A DNA stretch of 13,585 nt, from contig URTH01000036.1 of the NCBI GenBank assembly GCA_900550775.1, positions 1 through 13,585 of the forward strand, in the 5' to 3' direction. A program made the position numbers and the translations under genes. Positions 1 through 7,810 of the stretch are shown here, in pieces; the stretch's first letter is position 1; each line of letters opens with the position of its first letter. The stretch is from an uncultured Eubacteriales bacterium (GTDB lineage Bacteria > Bacillota > Clostridia > Monoglobales > Monoglobaceae). The notes under the pieces are model-generated. The model had not been told where the DNA came from. It saw only the letters and a program-made list of their open reading frames with translations, and did not search any database.

Positions 1-566
1 GCTTTATATTTGCGTGTTGTTATTCCCGACCATGCTTTTGTAATTTCATCGGTCAAAACGGCATACTCAATTCCTTTTTTAACGCCGCGGTTATCCCATT
101 CGTCTGTGAGTTCTTTTCGCACCTGAATCGCTTGTAAGCGTTGATTGATCCATTCCCTTGTATAGCCTTTTTTTAAATACGTTGCAAGTGCTCTGTCTAT
201 CGTAAGCTCCGGGTCGATGGTTTCGTCAATTCTTTCGGCGCCGACTTGTGCAAGCCATTGTTTAAAAGGTTCCGCTTTGGGCGATGGTATTGACTGTATG
301 ATTCGCAAAATTTGCTCTGTTGTTGCAACATCTGTTAAACGCCTTTTCCCATCTGCGGCGATCATTTTCAACTGGTGACAATTTGTCACCGTTTCATTTC
401 CTTCGTCTTTTAACCGTTGTTTCAGCTTATTCCAATACTTTCTGCCGTCGACGCTGTCTGTCAGAACAGATACAACATCGACAACCGAAAAATACCATTC
501 TTCGTGCTCGCTGTCCCACGCGGTACGGATTTTTTTATTTTCAAATATTTGTATATTGTTTTCCAC
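1..566 (-). CDS. Bro-N domain phage-antirepressor-like protein, C-terminus cut off by window edge
   Basis: Reading the minus strand from a GTG at 564-566 gives 188 codons without a stop to the left edge. The protein starts VENNIQIFENKKIRTAWDSE and continues with WYFSVVDVVSVLTDS, the pattern of the Bro-N domain found in phage antirepressors and BRO-family proteins. The later part (WINQRLQAIQVRKELTDEW, then a GVKKGIEYAVLTDEITKAWSG stretch) resembles the conserved second half of bacterial Bro-N proteins. GTG was chosen because a GGAGGTG ribosome binding site sits about eight bases upstream and no in-frame ATG fits. Such proteins are usually DNA-binding regulators of prophages or other mobile elements. 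The target here is unknown, and no other phage gene is visible. It is transcribed away from the neighbouring SpoVT-like gene. Family assignment is fairly sure; function is inference. Confidence 0.8.
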   Translation of the reverse strand, partial: MENNIQIFENKKIRTAWDSEHEEWYFSVVDVVSVLTDSVDGRKYWNKLKQRLKDEGNETVTNCHQLKMIAADGKRRLTDVATTEQILRIIQSIPSPKAEPFKQWLAQVGAERIDETIDPELTIDRALATYLKKGYTREWINQRLQAIQVRKELTDEWDNRGVKKGIEYAVLTDEITKAWSGITTRKYK

Positions 567-656
567 TATGTACACCTCCATAAAAAGGGTTGTTTTTATT
601 TTAGCACATTTTTTTTAAGAAATCCATACATCTGCAAAAATAACGGTAATACTTAC

Positions 657-697
657 AAAAACGGTCTTAATCAAGGCCGCTTTTGTATACCGTTTTT
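657..697. repeat. Inverted repeat AAAAACGGT / ACCGTTTTT with 23-base loop
   Basis: The arms lie at 657-665 and 689-697 and are perfect over nine bases. A third AACGGT lies at 642-647. The repeat sits in the AT-rich gap between the start of the Bro-N gene and the damaged start of the SpoVT-like gene. It could be a weak terminator (the right arm ends in five T), an operator for the divergent Bro-N gene, or the edge of an inserted segment. The sequence does not decide between these. Confidence 0.4.
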
Positions 698-1225
698 AAT
701 CATATTCGTTTGCCGAGGCGGAGGAAGGCGGCGGTAAATGCCAGGTGCCGGTCGGTTTGTGTCAATGTCATCTGTGAGGGCGACCCGCTGGAGATTTATA
801 CAGAGAGCAACGGCACGGTGATCTTTAAAAAATATTCTCCCATCGGCGAGCTTGGCGAGTTTGCGTCACAGTATGCAGAATCCCTGTCAAAAACCACCGG
901 AATCCCGGCGTGCATCACGGATAAAGATAACGTCATTGCGGTGTCCGGCGCCCCCAAAAAAGAACTGCGCGAGAAAAAGGTGTCCGGGGATCTGGAACGG
1001 GTTATGGCGTCAAAGTCGGTGTTTTTGGCGGGTTCCGGGGATAAAACCATACAGATTCTGGACGGCAGCGATCAGTATGGCGCCGGTGTGGTTGCACCGA
1101 TTGTATTTGAAGGGGACAGCATCGGTTCTGTGATCTTTTTGGCAAATGCCGGCGGCCGTGTCGGTGAGGTGGAAAGCAAGCTGGCCGAGGCGGCAGCCGG
1201 ATTTTTGGGCAGAACAATGGAATAG
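683..1225 (+). pseudogene. spoVT: SpoVT-like regulator lacking its AbrB DNA-binding domain; GAF domain intact
   Basis: From 776 the frame reads EGDPLEIYTESNGTVIFKKY followed by SPIGELGEFASQYAE and ends GEVESKLAEAAAGFLGRTME. This matches stage V sporulation protein T from the end of its AbrB swapped-hairpin domain through the whole C-terminal GAF-like sensor domain. Intact SpoVT has about 29 residues before EGDPLEI, including the VVIPKEIRR core; here they are absent. An ATG at 738, behind a GGAGGAAGG purine run (720-728), opens a different frame reading MPGAGRFVSMS, faintly like a worn AbrB start. It is 38 bases from the EGDPLEI codon where about 87 are expected, so a deletion of roughly 49 bases would explain the frame change. 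In frame, only TTG codons (683, 710) could start translation, and neither has a convincing ribosome binding site. Read as a broken gene. Alternatives are a translated GAF-only protein or an assembly join. Confidence 0.6.
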
Positions 1226-1235
1226 GAGGGATCGT

Positions 1236-1664
1236 ATGCTGCAGGACGTAGAGCTTTTAAATCATATTCATCAAAACGCGGATATGGCACGGGACAGTCT
1301 GAGACACGTTTTAGAGCTTTCGCACAGTGACCGGTTTTCTGACGCGATACGGACGCAGATTGACGGCTATACCAAGGCATATGAGACCAGCGACAGAATG
1401 CTTGCCGAGCGCGGATCGGTCGGCAAGGACGCACGCCCCATGTCAAAGACCATGGCTAATGTTACCGGCAGAATGGAATCCATGATGGATCCGACCGATT
1501 CGAGATTGGCCGAAATGGTGATTAAGGGCAGCACCATGGGAATCACCAAACTGACAAAGCAGCTGCATGACTATCAGAGCGAGGATCAGGAGGTCAGGGA
1601 GTTTGCTGAAAATCAGATCAAACGGGAACAAAGCAATATCGAACGAATGAAGCCCTTTTTATAA
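1236..1664 (+). CDS. Small conserved helical protein of unknown function
   Basis: 142 residues from the ATG at 1236, which follows a GGAGG ribosome binding site at 1226-1229 closely; longer readings upstream of this ATG only overlap the SpoVT-like gene in another frame. The protein starts MLQDVELLNHIHQNADMARD and ends IKREQSNIERMKPFL. It is soluble, has no signal peptide or membrane segment, and looks almost wholly alpha-helical, with a central methionine-rich stretch around TMANVTGRMESMMD and a G-rich turn near IKGSTMGITKL. Similar-looking short proteins with HIHQNA-like starts occur as hypothetical proteins in Clostridia, and a four-helix, ferritin-like fold is plausible but unproven. It lies ten bases after the SpoVT-derived frame and may share its transcript, ending at the terminator at 1716. 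I do not recognise a function. Confidence 0.85.
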   Translation: MLQDVELLNHIHQNADMARDSLRHVLELSHSDRFSDAIRTQIDGYTKAYETSDRMLAERGSVGKDARPMSKTMANVTGRMESMMDPTDSRLAEMVIKGSTMGITKLTKQLHDYQSEDQEVREFAENQIKREQSNIERMKPFL

Positions 1665-1715
1665 AAAGCAAGAGGGATTTCGCCCAATCGAACGAAATGA
1701 AATTACTGAAAAAAG

Positions 1716-1746
1716 AACGCACAGGCAGTAACCCTGTGCGTTTTTT
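1716..1746. terminator. Strong hairpin terminator between convergent genes
   Basis: A ten-base-pair perfect stem, AACGCACAGG (1716-1725) with CCTGTGCGTT (1733-1742), encloses a seven-base loop and is followed by a T run (1741-1746). An A run precedes the left arm, so the structure can also stop transcription from the minus strand. It lies between the small helical gene and the end of the regulator gene, which face each other. Confidence 0.9.
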
Positions 1747-1818
1747 CGTAATCTGATATCAGTTATTCGGACATCTTTAAAACGAAATTTCAAAATCCGG
1801 GATTTGTGCCTTTGTATT

Positions 1819-3951
1819 TTAGGATGCCCCCGGTGTGCTGTGATAATACTTTTTATAGGCGCGGATGAAAGAACTGCTGTCCGAGAAGCCTACCTCTGCC
1901 GCCACCTGTTTGATGGAAATGTCCTTTTGCGCCAGCTTTTCTTTGGCCTTTTCCATGCGAAAGGCGGTCAGATAGGTGGTAAAATTGTCTCCGACAATAT
2001 TCTTAAACTGCCGGCTGAGATAATAGTAATTCAGCCCCATATAATCCGCCAGATCCTGCAAAGACAGATCACGGTTCATATAGTTTTCTTCGACAAATTT
2101 GCTCACCCGCCGATGCAGCATCGCGTTTCTGTCCACGCCGGCCATACGCCGGCACAGAGCCAGGCAGCACTGGCGCACAATCTCAAAGCCGCTCTCGGCA
2201 TTGGGGTTATGAAGTGCATTGTGGCAAACCCGTCTGTATTTGCTGTTCTCCACCGCATCCTGATCAAAAATGTTGTCAATGAGCTTGTATAAAAGCTGCA
2301 CCATGGCGGAGATCAGGCAGGTAAGCGAGCTGGGACTTAAATACCGATCCCGAAAATGGGTGTTATAGATCTGATCCAGCAATTCCTCCGTCAGCTCCGG
2401 CTCTCCGTTTTTAATATTCCGCATCAGAGCCATTTCCTGCTCCACCGAGTAAAAGATTTTTTCGCCCTCATCATTTTGAATCTGATCCAGACGCACCGCC
2501 TGTCCCGGGTGCTTTCGCACCGCGCAGTAGAGCGCAACCGCCGCATTGTTATAGGCATACCACAAATGTTCCATATCGGTGTCCTGGCTGTCAATTCCCA
2601 CACTAACCGTCAGAGCGCGTTCTTCGCACGCCCCAATGATTTTCGGCCAAAGTGCGTCAATCCCGTCGTCGCGGTCATAGCTGAGCACGCATGCTAAGTT
2701 GTCCGACATTTGTACCAGCCGGTAGGAGCCGTCCCACCGATCCAGTACCGTCCTGGCCGCCTCGGCAATCTGCGCCCAGCCGCTCTCGCCAAGACCGCCG
2801 GTATCCAGCCACTTTGTGTTATCCACGCCCAGTAGCGCCAGCCGAATCTTTTTGCCGGTCAGTCCCATACTGTGCTGCAGTCCCTCCGTGTCCTTCTGCA
2901 TATGCAAAAGAAGATTGATCAGCGTCTGGTCGCGCTCTCTGTCTACATAGCGGCGCAGACTCTCGGTGAGCGCATCATTTTCGTCAAACACTTGCAAAAT
3001 CGGCTGCTGCAGCCGTTGAAAGCTCCGCCGGGCAAGCGCTAAGCTAATGCCCAGGCACAGCAGCAGAAGCAATAAAAACAACCCGGCAAACCAATCTGCG
3101 TTTCCGCTGAGATTGCTGCCGTGAAATACATAGATGTATTTCATGTTCGCCATTTGGGAGCCACGCCAAATCACGGTGTCCACGCCATCCCGAAAAGAGC
3201 CGGACGAACCGGAAAGCCGGCTCATATCCACTGTCGCGTCAAAGCCGGCCGTGCTTAAAACGGGCTGGCCGTTTTCTTGCACCAACGCCATGCCGCGATC
3301 CGCCGGTGCTGCGGCGTCCGAAAAGGGGTACAGCCGCTCTAAAATCCGTTCAAAGCTAAACACCATCAGAAAAACGCTGCCGCCTTGCCGGTCGGCATAC
3401 CGCAGGGGCTGACAGTAGACCACGTAGTCGGGCTGCCGCTCAAACCCGTTTCGGCTGGCGGCAAAAAATGCCCGGTCGGCGCCGCTGCTGAACAACTCCT
3501 GCCACCAGGAGAGATCGTATGCGGTATCGTGCAGATATTGGTTAAAATATTCCTCAACGCTATAATTAAGGTCACTGTCCAAAATGGTTCCGCTTCGGGG
3601 CAGAAAGACCCCCACCGATTTGATCGCGCCGTTGCCGGACGCCTGCATCGCCAACTCCTTGCGGGCGTAGTAGTAGTCCATGGCATCGGTGCTGAGCTGG
3701 TCACTGTAACGGATTAAATGCTGCACGTCCTCGTTTCGGCTGATGCCGAAGGCAACGCTGGCTGCGTTTTCAAAAAAGGAGTCTATGGTGCTTTGGGTTT
3801 GCAGCAGTATACTCTCGTTGAGAGCCTGTGCATGATTGGCAAGACGGCCAAAGAAGAGTGACACTGCCACGGCACCGACAATCACAATAGGGCCGATGAT
3901 GATAATTAAATACGACCAAAACAACCGCCGAAAAGATTCTGCCCGATGCAT
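1819..3951 (-). CDS. Membrane-anchored AraC-family transcriptional regulator (YesN-like, two TM segments)
   Basis: 710 residues from an ATG at 3949-3951 preceded by a G-rich ribosome binding site. Residues about 12-34 form a first membrane helix (SYLIIIIGPIVIVGAVAVSL), about 35-285 an extracellular region with a Cache-like look, and about 287-307 a second helix (WFAGLFLLLLLLCLGISLAL). A cytoplasmic linker of about 300 residues follows. Residues about 613-708 are a two-helix-turn-helix AraC domain: LSLQDLADYMGLNYYYLSRQ is the first HTH and ISIKQVAAEVGFSDSSSF the second, recognition-type HTH. The protein stops soon after YYHSTPGAS, slightly short of the usual family tail. In this type, one chain combines extracellular sensing with DNA binding. 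It is divergent from the transporter and lyase operon, which it most likely activates when a saccharide or loaded binding protein is sensed (inference). No kinase is needed or seen. Confidence 0.92.
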   Translation of the reverse strand: MHRAESFRRLFWSYLIIIIGPIVIVGAVAVSLFFGRLANHAQALNESILLQTQSTIDSFFENAASVAFGISRNEDVQHLIRYSDQLSTDAMDYYYARKELAMQASGNGAIKSVGVFLPRSGTILDSDLNYSVEEYFNQYLHDTAYDLSWWQELFSSGADRAFFAASRNGFERQPDYVVYCQPLRYADRQGGSVFLMVFSFERILERLYPFSDAAAPADRGMALVQENGQPVLSTAGFDATVDMSRLSGSSGSFRDGVDTVIWRGSQMANMKYIYVFHGSNLSGNADWFAGLFLLLLLLCLGISLALARRSFQRLQQPILQVFDENDALTESLRRYVDRERDQTLINLLLHMQKDTEGLQHSMGLTGKKIRLALLGVDNTKWLDTGGLGESGWAQIAEAARTVLDRWDGSYRLVQMSDNLACVLSYDRDDGIDALWPKIIGACEERALTVSVGIDSQDTDMEHLWYAYNNAAVALYCAVRKHPGQAVRLDQIQNDEGEKIFYSVEQEMALMRNIKNGEPELTEELLDQIYNTHFRDRYLSPSSLTCLISAMVQLLYKLIDNIFDQDAVENSKYRRVCHNALHNPNAESGFEIVRQCCLALCRRMAGVDRNAMLHRRVSKFVEENYMNRDLSLQDLADYMGLNYYYLSRQFKNIVGDNFTTYLTAFRMEKAKEKLAQKDISIKQVAAEVGFSDSSSFIRAYKKYYHSTPGAS

Positions 3952-4320
3952 TCGTTTTCCCCCTATCCCATTTGATCCTTTTGCCGCCGCCGCGACCCTT
4001 AAATTTCTGATATAAAACTATAACATATTTGGTTTATTTTTGCAATAACATTTTTTTCCAGCGCTTATTTTACCGCTCCTTTTCACCCCCGTTTTGCCGC
4101 CGATTTTGCATTCTTATTACGTCAAAGACAGAATTTGCGGTGCCGAAACCATACGTTTTTATGGGAAATACGCCGTTTATAAAAAATAGGCGCAAATTGA
4201 GCACATAAGTCAAAAAAAGCTGATAGACAAAAGGAGGCGGCAGATGTTATAACGTAAGTACGAGGTAAGAGGCGATTTATCGCTTTTTAAAATTTTAATT
4301 TTCAATCTAAGGAGGAGAAT
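3952..4320. promoter_or_regulatory. Divergent intergenic control region between regulator and transport/lyase operon
   Basis: This 369-base non-coding stretch separates two divergent start codons. Its left half carries a good minus-strand promoter (4017-4045). Its right half is AT-rich and should carry the operon promoter. The best plus-strand candidate is weak: TTGAGC at 4197-4202, 17 bases, then CTGATA at 4220-4225. Further right come a Shine-Dalgarno-like AAGGAGG (4231-4237), a three-codon start-to-stop ATG TTA TAA (4244-4252), and a small hairpin GCGA/TCGC followed by five T (around 4270-4290). ATGTTATA occurs once in each half, in opposite orientation, and could be part of a regulator site. 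I found no clear catabolite-repression (cre) palindrome. Confidence 0.6.
4017..4045 (-). promoter_or_regulatory. Probable housekeeping-type promoter of the AraC-family regulator gene
   Basis: On the minus strand, TTGCAA (4040-4045) is followed by exactly 17 bases and TATAGT (4017-4022). These fit the -35 and -10 boxes of the main sigma factor, with four to five of six matches each. The predicted start would lie near 4010, giving a leader of about 60 bases before the regulator start codon. Confidence 0.5.
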
Positions 4321-5910
4321 ATGGTGAAAAAGAAAAACAGATGGCTATGTGCTGTATTGGGGGTTTCGCTTGTGGTGACCCTGTCGGGATGCGGAAAGGA
4401 TAAGAAAGCCGACAAGGCAGCGTCTTCCGGTGAGATGCCGGAGACATTGGAGATATTTGCGCCTCTCGGCAGCCACGCACGGTCGGCCGGCGCCAAAGAC
4501 GCCAATGATATGCTGCCCTTTCAGTTAATGGAGGAGATGACCGGCGTTCATGTGGATTGGCAGCATCCGCCCGAGGGAGCCGGGGATGAGAAATTTAATC
4601 TGCTGATTGCCTCCGGTTCTTTGCCGGATATGATCGTGTATAACTGGCGGCAGGTTTCAGGGGGCGCCCGGATGTATGCAGAGGATGATATTATCGTACC
4701 TCTTCAGGATAAAATCAATGATAATATGCCCAACCTGAAAGCATTTAATGAAGAAAGACCCGATATTAAAAAGCAATATACCGAGGACGACGGCAGCATC
4801 TTCTACATTCCCTTTATTCGGGCAGATAAGGAACTGAATGTGTACCTCGGTCCGCAGATCCGCAGAGACTGGCTGGATAAGCTGGGACTGGATGTTCCCT
4901 CAAATACGGATGAACTGTATGAAGTGCTGAAGGCGTTTAAGACGCAGGATCCGAACGGAAACGGCCAGGTAGACGAGGTCCCCATGACCGGCAGTCTGAT
5001 GGACAACCCCGCCTTTGGAATCGGAAATCTTTTATGGGCATTTGGAACGCACTATAGTTTTTATGTCAAGGATGGAGAGGTGCGTTACGGCATCCTGGAT
5101 GACAGAATGGAAGAGGGAATGGAGTACATCGCAAAGCTTTACCGCGAAGGGCTGATCGATGTAGACTTTTTGATTAACGACCGCACCAAGATGGATGCGA
5201 AGATGATGGGCGACCAGTCGGGGTTTGTGTTTACATTCCAGCCGACGATGTATTCGACCAACATGAACGACGGCACAAGAAAGGTAGAGGGTATTCCTTT
5301 CCTGAAAGGCCCCCATGGGGATCAGAACGTGTTTATTCCCGATTACGCCAACAGCACCACCGCGACCAGTATTGCGATCACCACTGCCAACAAGAACCCG
5401 GAGGGCAGTTTAAAGTGGCTGGATAACTTCTTTGGCGGCAAGGGACTGGAATATATGAATTTTGGAAAAGAGGGTCTGACTTTTAACTGGGAGGACGGAT
5501 ATCCCAAGCTGACCGATTATCTGCTCAACAACCCGGATGGCATTGATCAGATCTCTATGTGCGGCATGAATTTAGGCGCCTATGATTCGACTTTTCCCAC
5601 CTTGCAGGATTGGAGATATTATGAGCAGACCCTGAGCGACTGGGGCAGAAATGCCATTGAAACCTGGGCGAATAACGCAGATACCAGCGGAATTTTGCCA
5701 CCCTTGAGTTTTTCTGCTGAGGAGAACGAGAAGATTAACCGTGTAATGACCGATGTTGAAACCTATGTATCGGAGTCCTTAAGCAAGATTGTTGTCGGCA
5801 ATGAGCCGGTTTCCTTCCTGAGTACGGTACAGAACCGGGTAAAAGAGATGGGAATCGAGGACGTTTTGAAGATTTATAATGACGCATATCAGAGGTACAT
5901 GGCAAGATAA
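4321..5910 (+). CDS. Extracellular solute-binding lipoprotein of a carbohydrate ABC importer (LplA/YtcQ-like)
   Basis: 529 residues from the ATG at 4321, behind AGGAGGAG at 4311-4318. The N-terminus MVKKKNRWLCAVLGVSLVVT then LSGC is a lipoprotein signal with the lipidated cysteine at residue 24. A charged linker (GKDKKADKAASSGEMPE) precedes the periplasmic-binding fold. Length and motifs fit the long LplA/YtcQ-type binding proteins of Bacillota. A DPNGNGQVDEVP loop at residues 210-221 resembles the EF-hand-like calcium site known in related alginate-type binding proteins. The protein should sit on the outer face of the membrane and hand oligosaccharides to the two permeases encoded directly downstream. 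With a PL8 lyase in the same operon, the likely ligand is an unsaturated uronic-acid oligosaccharide; this is inference. Confidence 0.93.
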   Translation: MVKKKNRWLCAVLGVSLVVTLSGCGKDKKADKAASSGEMPETLEIFAPLGSHARSAGAKDANDMLPFQLMEEMTGVHVDWQHPPEGAGDEKFNLLIASGSLPDMIVYNWRQVSGGARMYAEDDIIVPLQDKINDNMPNLKAFNEERPDIKKQYTEDDGSIFYIPFIRADKELNVYLGPQIRRDWLDKLGLDVPSNTDELYEVLKAFKTQDPNGNGQVDEVPMTGSLMDNPAFGIGNLLWAFGTHYSFYVKDGEVRYGILDDRMEEGMEYIAKLYREGLIDVDFLINDRTKMDAKMMGDQSGFVFTFQPTMYSTNMNDGTRKVEGIPFLKGPHGDQNVFIPDYANSTTATSIAITTANKNPEGSLKWLDNFFGGKGLEYMNFGKEGLTFNWEDGYPKLTDYLLNNPDGIDQISMCGMNLGAYDSTFPTLQDWRYYEQTLSDWGRNAIETWANNADTSGILPPLSFSAEENEKINRVMTDVETYVSESLSKIVVGNEPVSFLSTVQNRVKEMGIEDVLKIYNDAYQRYMAR

Positions 5911-5946
5911 GCGTGTTCAAATCAAGAATAAAGGAGAGACAGTACT

Positions 5947-6906
5947 ATGAAAACAGCATCAAGTCTGCCTGTGGGGCGTGCAGCGTCCCGAAGGGGAGGC
6001 ACGGCCCGGCAGACATGGAACAAGATATTAAAGTTTAAGCATATTTATCTAATCCTGCTCCCCACCCTGTTGTATTTTCTGATTTTTTGCTACGGCCCTA
6101 TGTTTGGTGCGGTCATTGCCTTTCAAAAGTTTTCCATCACCAAGGGAATTTTCGGAAGCGCTTTTGTGGGGCTTGCCAACTTTCGGGATTTTTTAAGCAA
6201 CTATAAGTTCTGGCAGCTGCTGCGCAACACCATTTCCATCAATGTACTGGGTTTAATTTTTGGCTTTCCTGCGCCGATCATCTTTGCGCTGCTGCTCAAT
6301 GAGCTTCGCTCGCAGCGGTTTAAAAAGACGATCCAGACCATTGTTTATATGCCGCACTTCATCTCGGTGGTGGTAGTTTGCAGCATGGTTTTGACCTTTG
6401 TAGCCAGTGATGGATTTATCAACACTATTTGGAAGGTCATGGGCGGCGAAACGGTTCCTTTTATGACCCAACCAAAATATTTTTGGGGAATCTATGTGAT
6501 ATCCGACATCTGGCAGGGACTTGGCTGGAACAGTATCATCTATATGGCGGCGCTTGCCGCGGTGGATGTTCAGCTCTATGAGGCAGCCACCATTGACGGC
6601 GCCGGCCGCTGGAAACAGATGATCCATGTGACCCTGCCGGGGATTGCGCCCACCATTATGATTCTGCTGATTATGCGAATCGGTCAGATGCTCAGCATCG
6701 GGTATGAAAAGATTATGCTGCTGTATAATCCCAGTATTTATGAGACGGCGGATGTCATTTCTACCTATGTATATCGGCGTGGTTTGCTGGACAACGATTA
6801 CAGTTACAGCGCTGCCGTGGGATTATTCAATTCGGTGATTAACTTTATGCTGCTGCTCTCGGCGAACTTTGTCAGCAAACGAGCTACCGGCAACGGGTTG
6901 TGGTAA
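5947..6906 (+). CDS. ABC sugar transporter permease, LplB/YteP type
   Basis: 319 residues from the ATG at 5947, with AAAGGAGAG at 5931-5939 as ribosome binding site and 36 bases after the binding-protein gene. A basic cytoplasmic tail (residues 1-32) is followed by about six membrane helices, beginning with IYLILLPTLLYFLIFCY (33-49). The cytoplasmic EAA loop, YEAATIDGAGRWKQMIHVTL at 211-230, contacts the ATPase and identifies a binding-protein-dependent permease. The closest recognisable type is LplB/YteP, which pairs with LplC/YtcP proteins. It forms a heterodimeric channel with the next gene product and depends on an ATPase not encoded here. Confidence 0.93.
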   Translation: MKTASSLPVGRAASRRGGTARQTWNKILKFKHIYLILLPTLLYFLIFCYGPMFGAVIAFQKFSITKGIFGSAFVGLANFRDFLSNYKFWQLLRNTISINVLGLIFGFPAPIIFALLLNELRSQRFKKTIQTIVYMPHFISVVVVCSMVLTFVASDGFINTIWKVMGGETVPFMTQPKYFWGIYVISDIWQGLGWNSIIYMAALAAVDVQLYEAATIDGAGRWKQMIHVTLPGIAPTIMILLIMRIGQMLSIGYEKIMLLYNPSIYETADVISTYVYRRGLLDNDYSYSAAVGLFNSVINFMLLLSANFVSKRATGNGLW

Positions 6907-6917
6907 AGGAGGAATCG

Positions 6918-7799
6918 ATGATGGTATACAAAAAGACACTTGGCGATCGCATTTTTAATGCGGCGAACTTCATTTTTATGATTTTGATTATGCTGATCAT
7001 GGTTTACCCCTGCTGGTACGTGCTTATGGCGTCCTTCAGCGACCCTGTTGCAATCTACGGTAACGGGGGAATCCTGCTCTGGCCGAAACATTTTGGAATT
7101 TATACCTATCAGGAAGTACTCAAAAATTCCCAGGTGTGGCTGGGATACCGCAATACGGTTTTGTATGTGGCCTGCGGCGGATTGCTCAGCTTATTTCTCA
7201 CGATCAGTGCGGCCTTCTGCCTGACCCGAAGAGGGCTACCGGGACGAAACGGGATTTTGTTTCTGATTCTGTTTACCATGTATTTTTCGGGCGGCTTGAT
7301 TCCCAGCTATCTGGTCGTCCGAAGTCTCAAGCTATTGGATACGCCCTTTGCCGTACTGCTGCCGGGGGCGGTGAGCACCTATAACCTGATTATCACGATT
7401 ACCTATTTTAGAGGGCTGCCGTACGAGCTGGAGGAGGCGGCCAAGATTGACGGAGCCGGCGACTATACGGTGCTGTTCCGCATCATGGTTCCTTTGGCTA
7501 CGCCGATCATTGCGGTGATTGCCCTGTATTATATGGTAGGAATCTGGAACAACTACTTTACGCCGATGCTCTATTTAAACAAACGCAGTCTGTTCCCTTT
7601 GCAGCTATTTTTGCGTGAAATCCTGATTCAGAATAATACGGCGTCGATCACCGCCAGCCAGTCGGATTCGGCACAGGCCTATGCGGAAAACGTGAAGTAT
7701 GCCATTATTGTGGTGTCCACTGTGCCGGTTATGTGTATTTATCCGTTCTTGCAGCGGTACTTTGTCAAGGGCATTATGATTGGCGCCATCAAGGAATAG
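6918..7799 (+). CDS. ABC sugar transporter permease, LplC/YtcP type
   Basis: 293 residues, starting MMVYKKTLGDRIFNAANFIF. A strong AAAGGAGG (6905-6912) fixes the start at the ATG at 6918, or possibly the adjacent ATG at 6921, rather than the GTG at 6900 that overlaps the previous gene. Six membrane helices are visible, the first being FIFMILIMLIMVYPCWYVLM (18-37). The EAA loop is LEEAAKIDGAGDYTVLFRIM at 171-190. The C-terminus FVKGIMIGAIKE is typical of this family, whose members usually end in KG...GAVKG-like residues. It partners the upstream permease, with only ten bases between the genes. Confidence 0.93.
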   Translation: MMVYKKTLGDRIFNAANFIFMILIMLIMVYPCWYVLMASFSDPVAIYGNGGILLWPKHFGIYTYQEVLKNSQVWLGYRNTVLYVACGGLLSLFLTISAAFCLTRRGLPGRNGILFLILFTMYFSGGLIPSYLVVRSLKLLDTPFAVLLPGAVSTYNLIITITYFRGLPYELEEAAKIDGAGDYTVLFRIMVPLATPIIAVIALYYMVGIWNNYFTPMLYLNKRSLFPLQLFLREILIQNNTASITASQSDSAQAYAENVKYAIIVVSTVPVMCIYPFLQRYFVKGIMIGAIKE

Positions 7800-7810
7800 G
7801 AGGAGATAGC

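Noticed and set aside
320..737. Two plus-strand frames across the left end
   Set aside because: They run antisense to the Bro-N gene, whose family match is on the minus strand, and their products are Phe/Cys/Tyr-rich with no family resemblance.
852..1133. Plus-strand frame inside the SpoVT-like gene
   Set aside because: It is an out-of-frame shadow; the SpoVT homology is entirely in the other frame.
1819..2292. Plus-strand frame over the end of the regulator gene
   Set aside because: It is antisense to the well-conserved AraC DNA-binding domain and has no ribosome binding site.
4046..4100. Possible catabolite-repression (cre) site around CCAGCGCTTATT
   Set aside because: It keeps only the AGCGCT core and does not fit the rest of the cre consensus.
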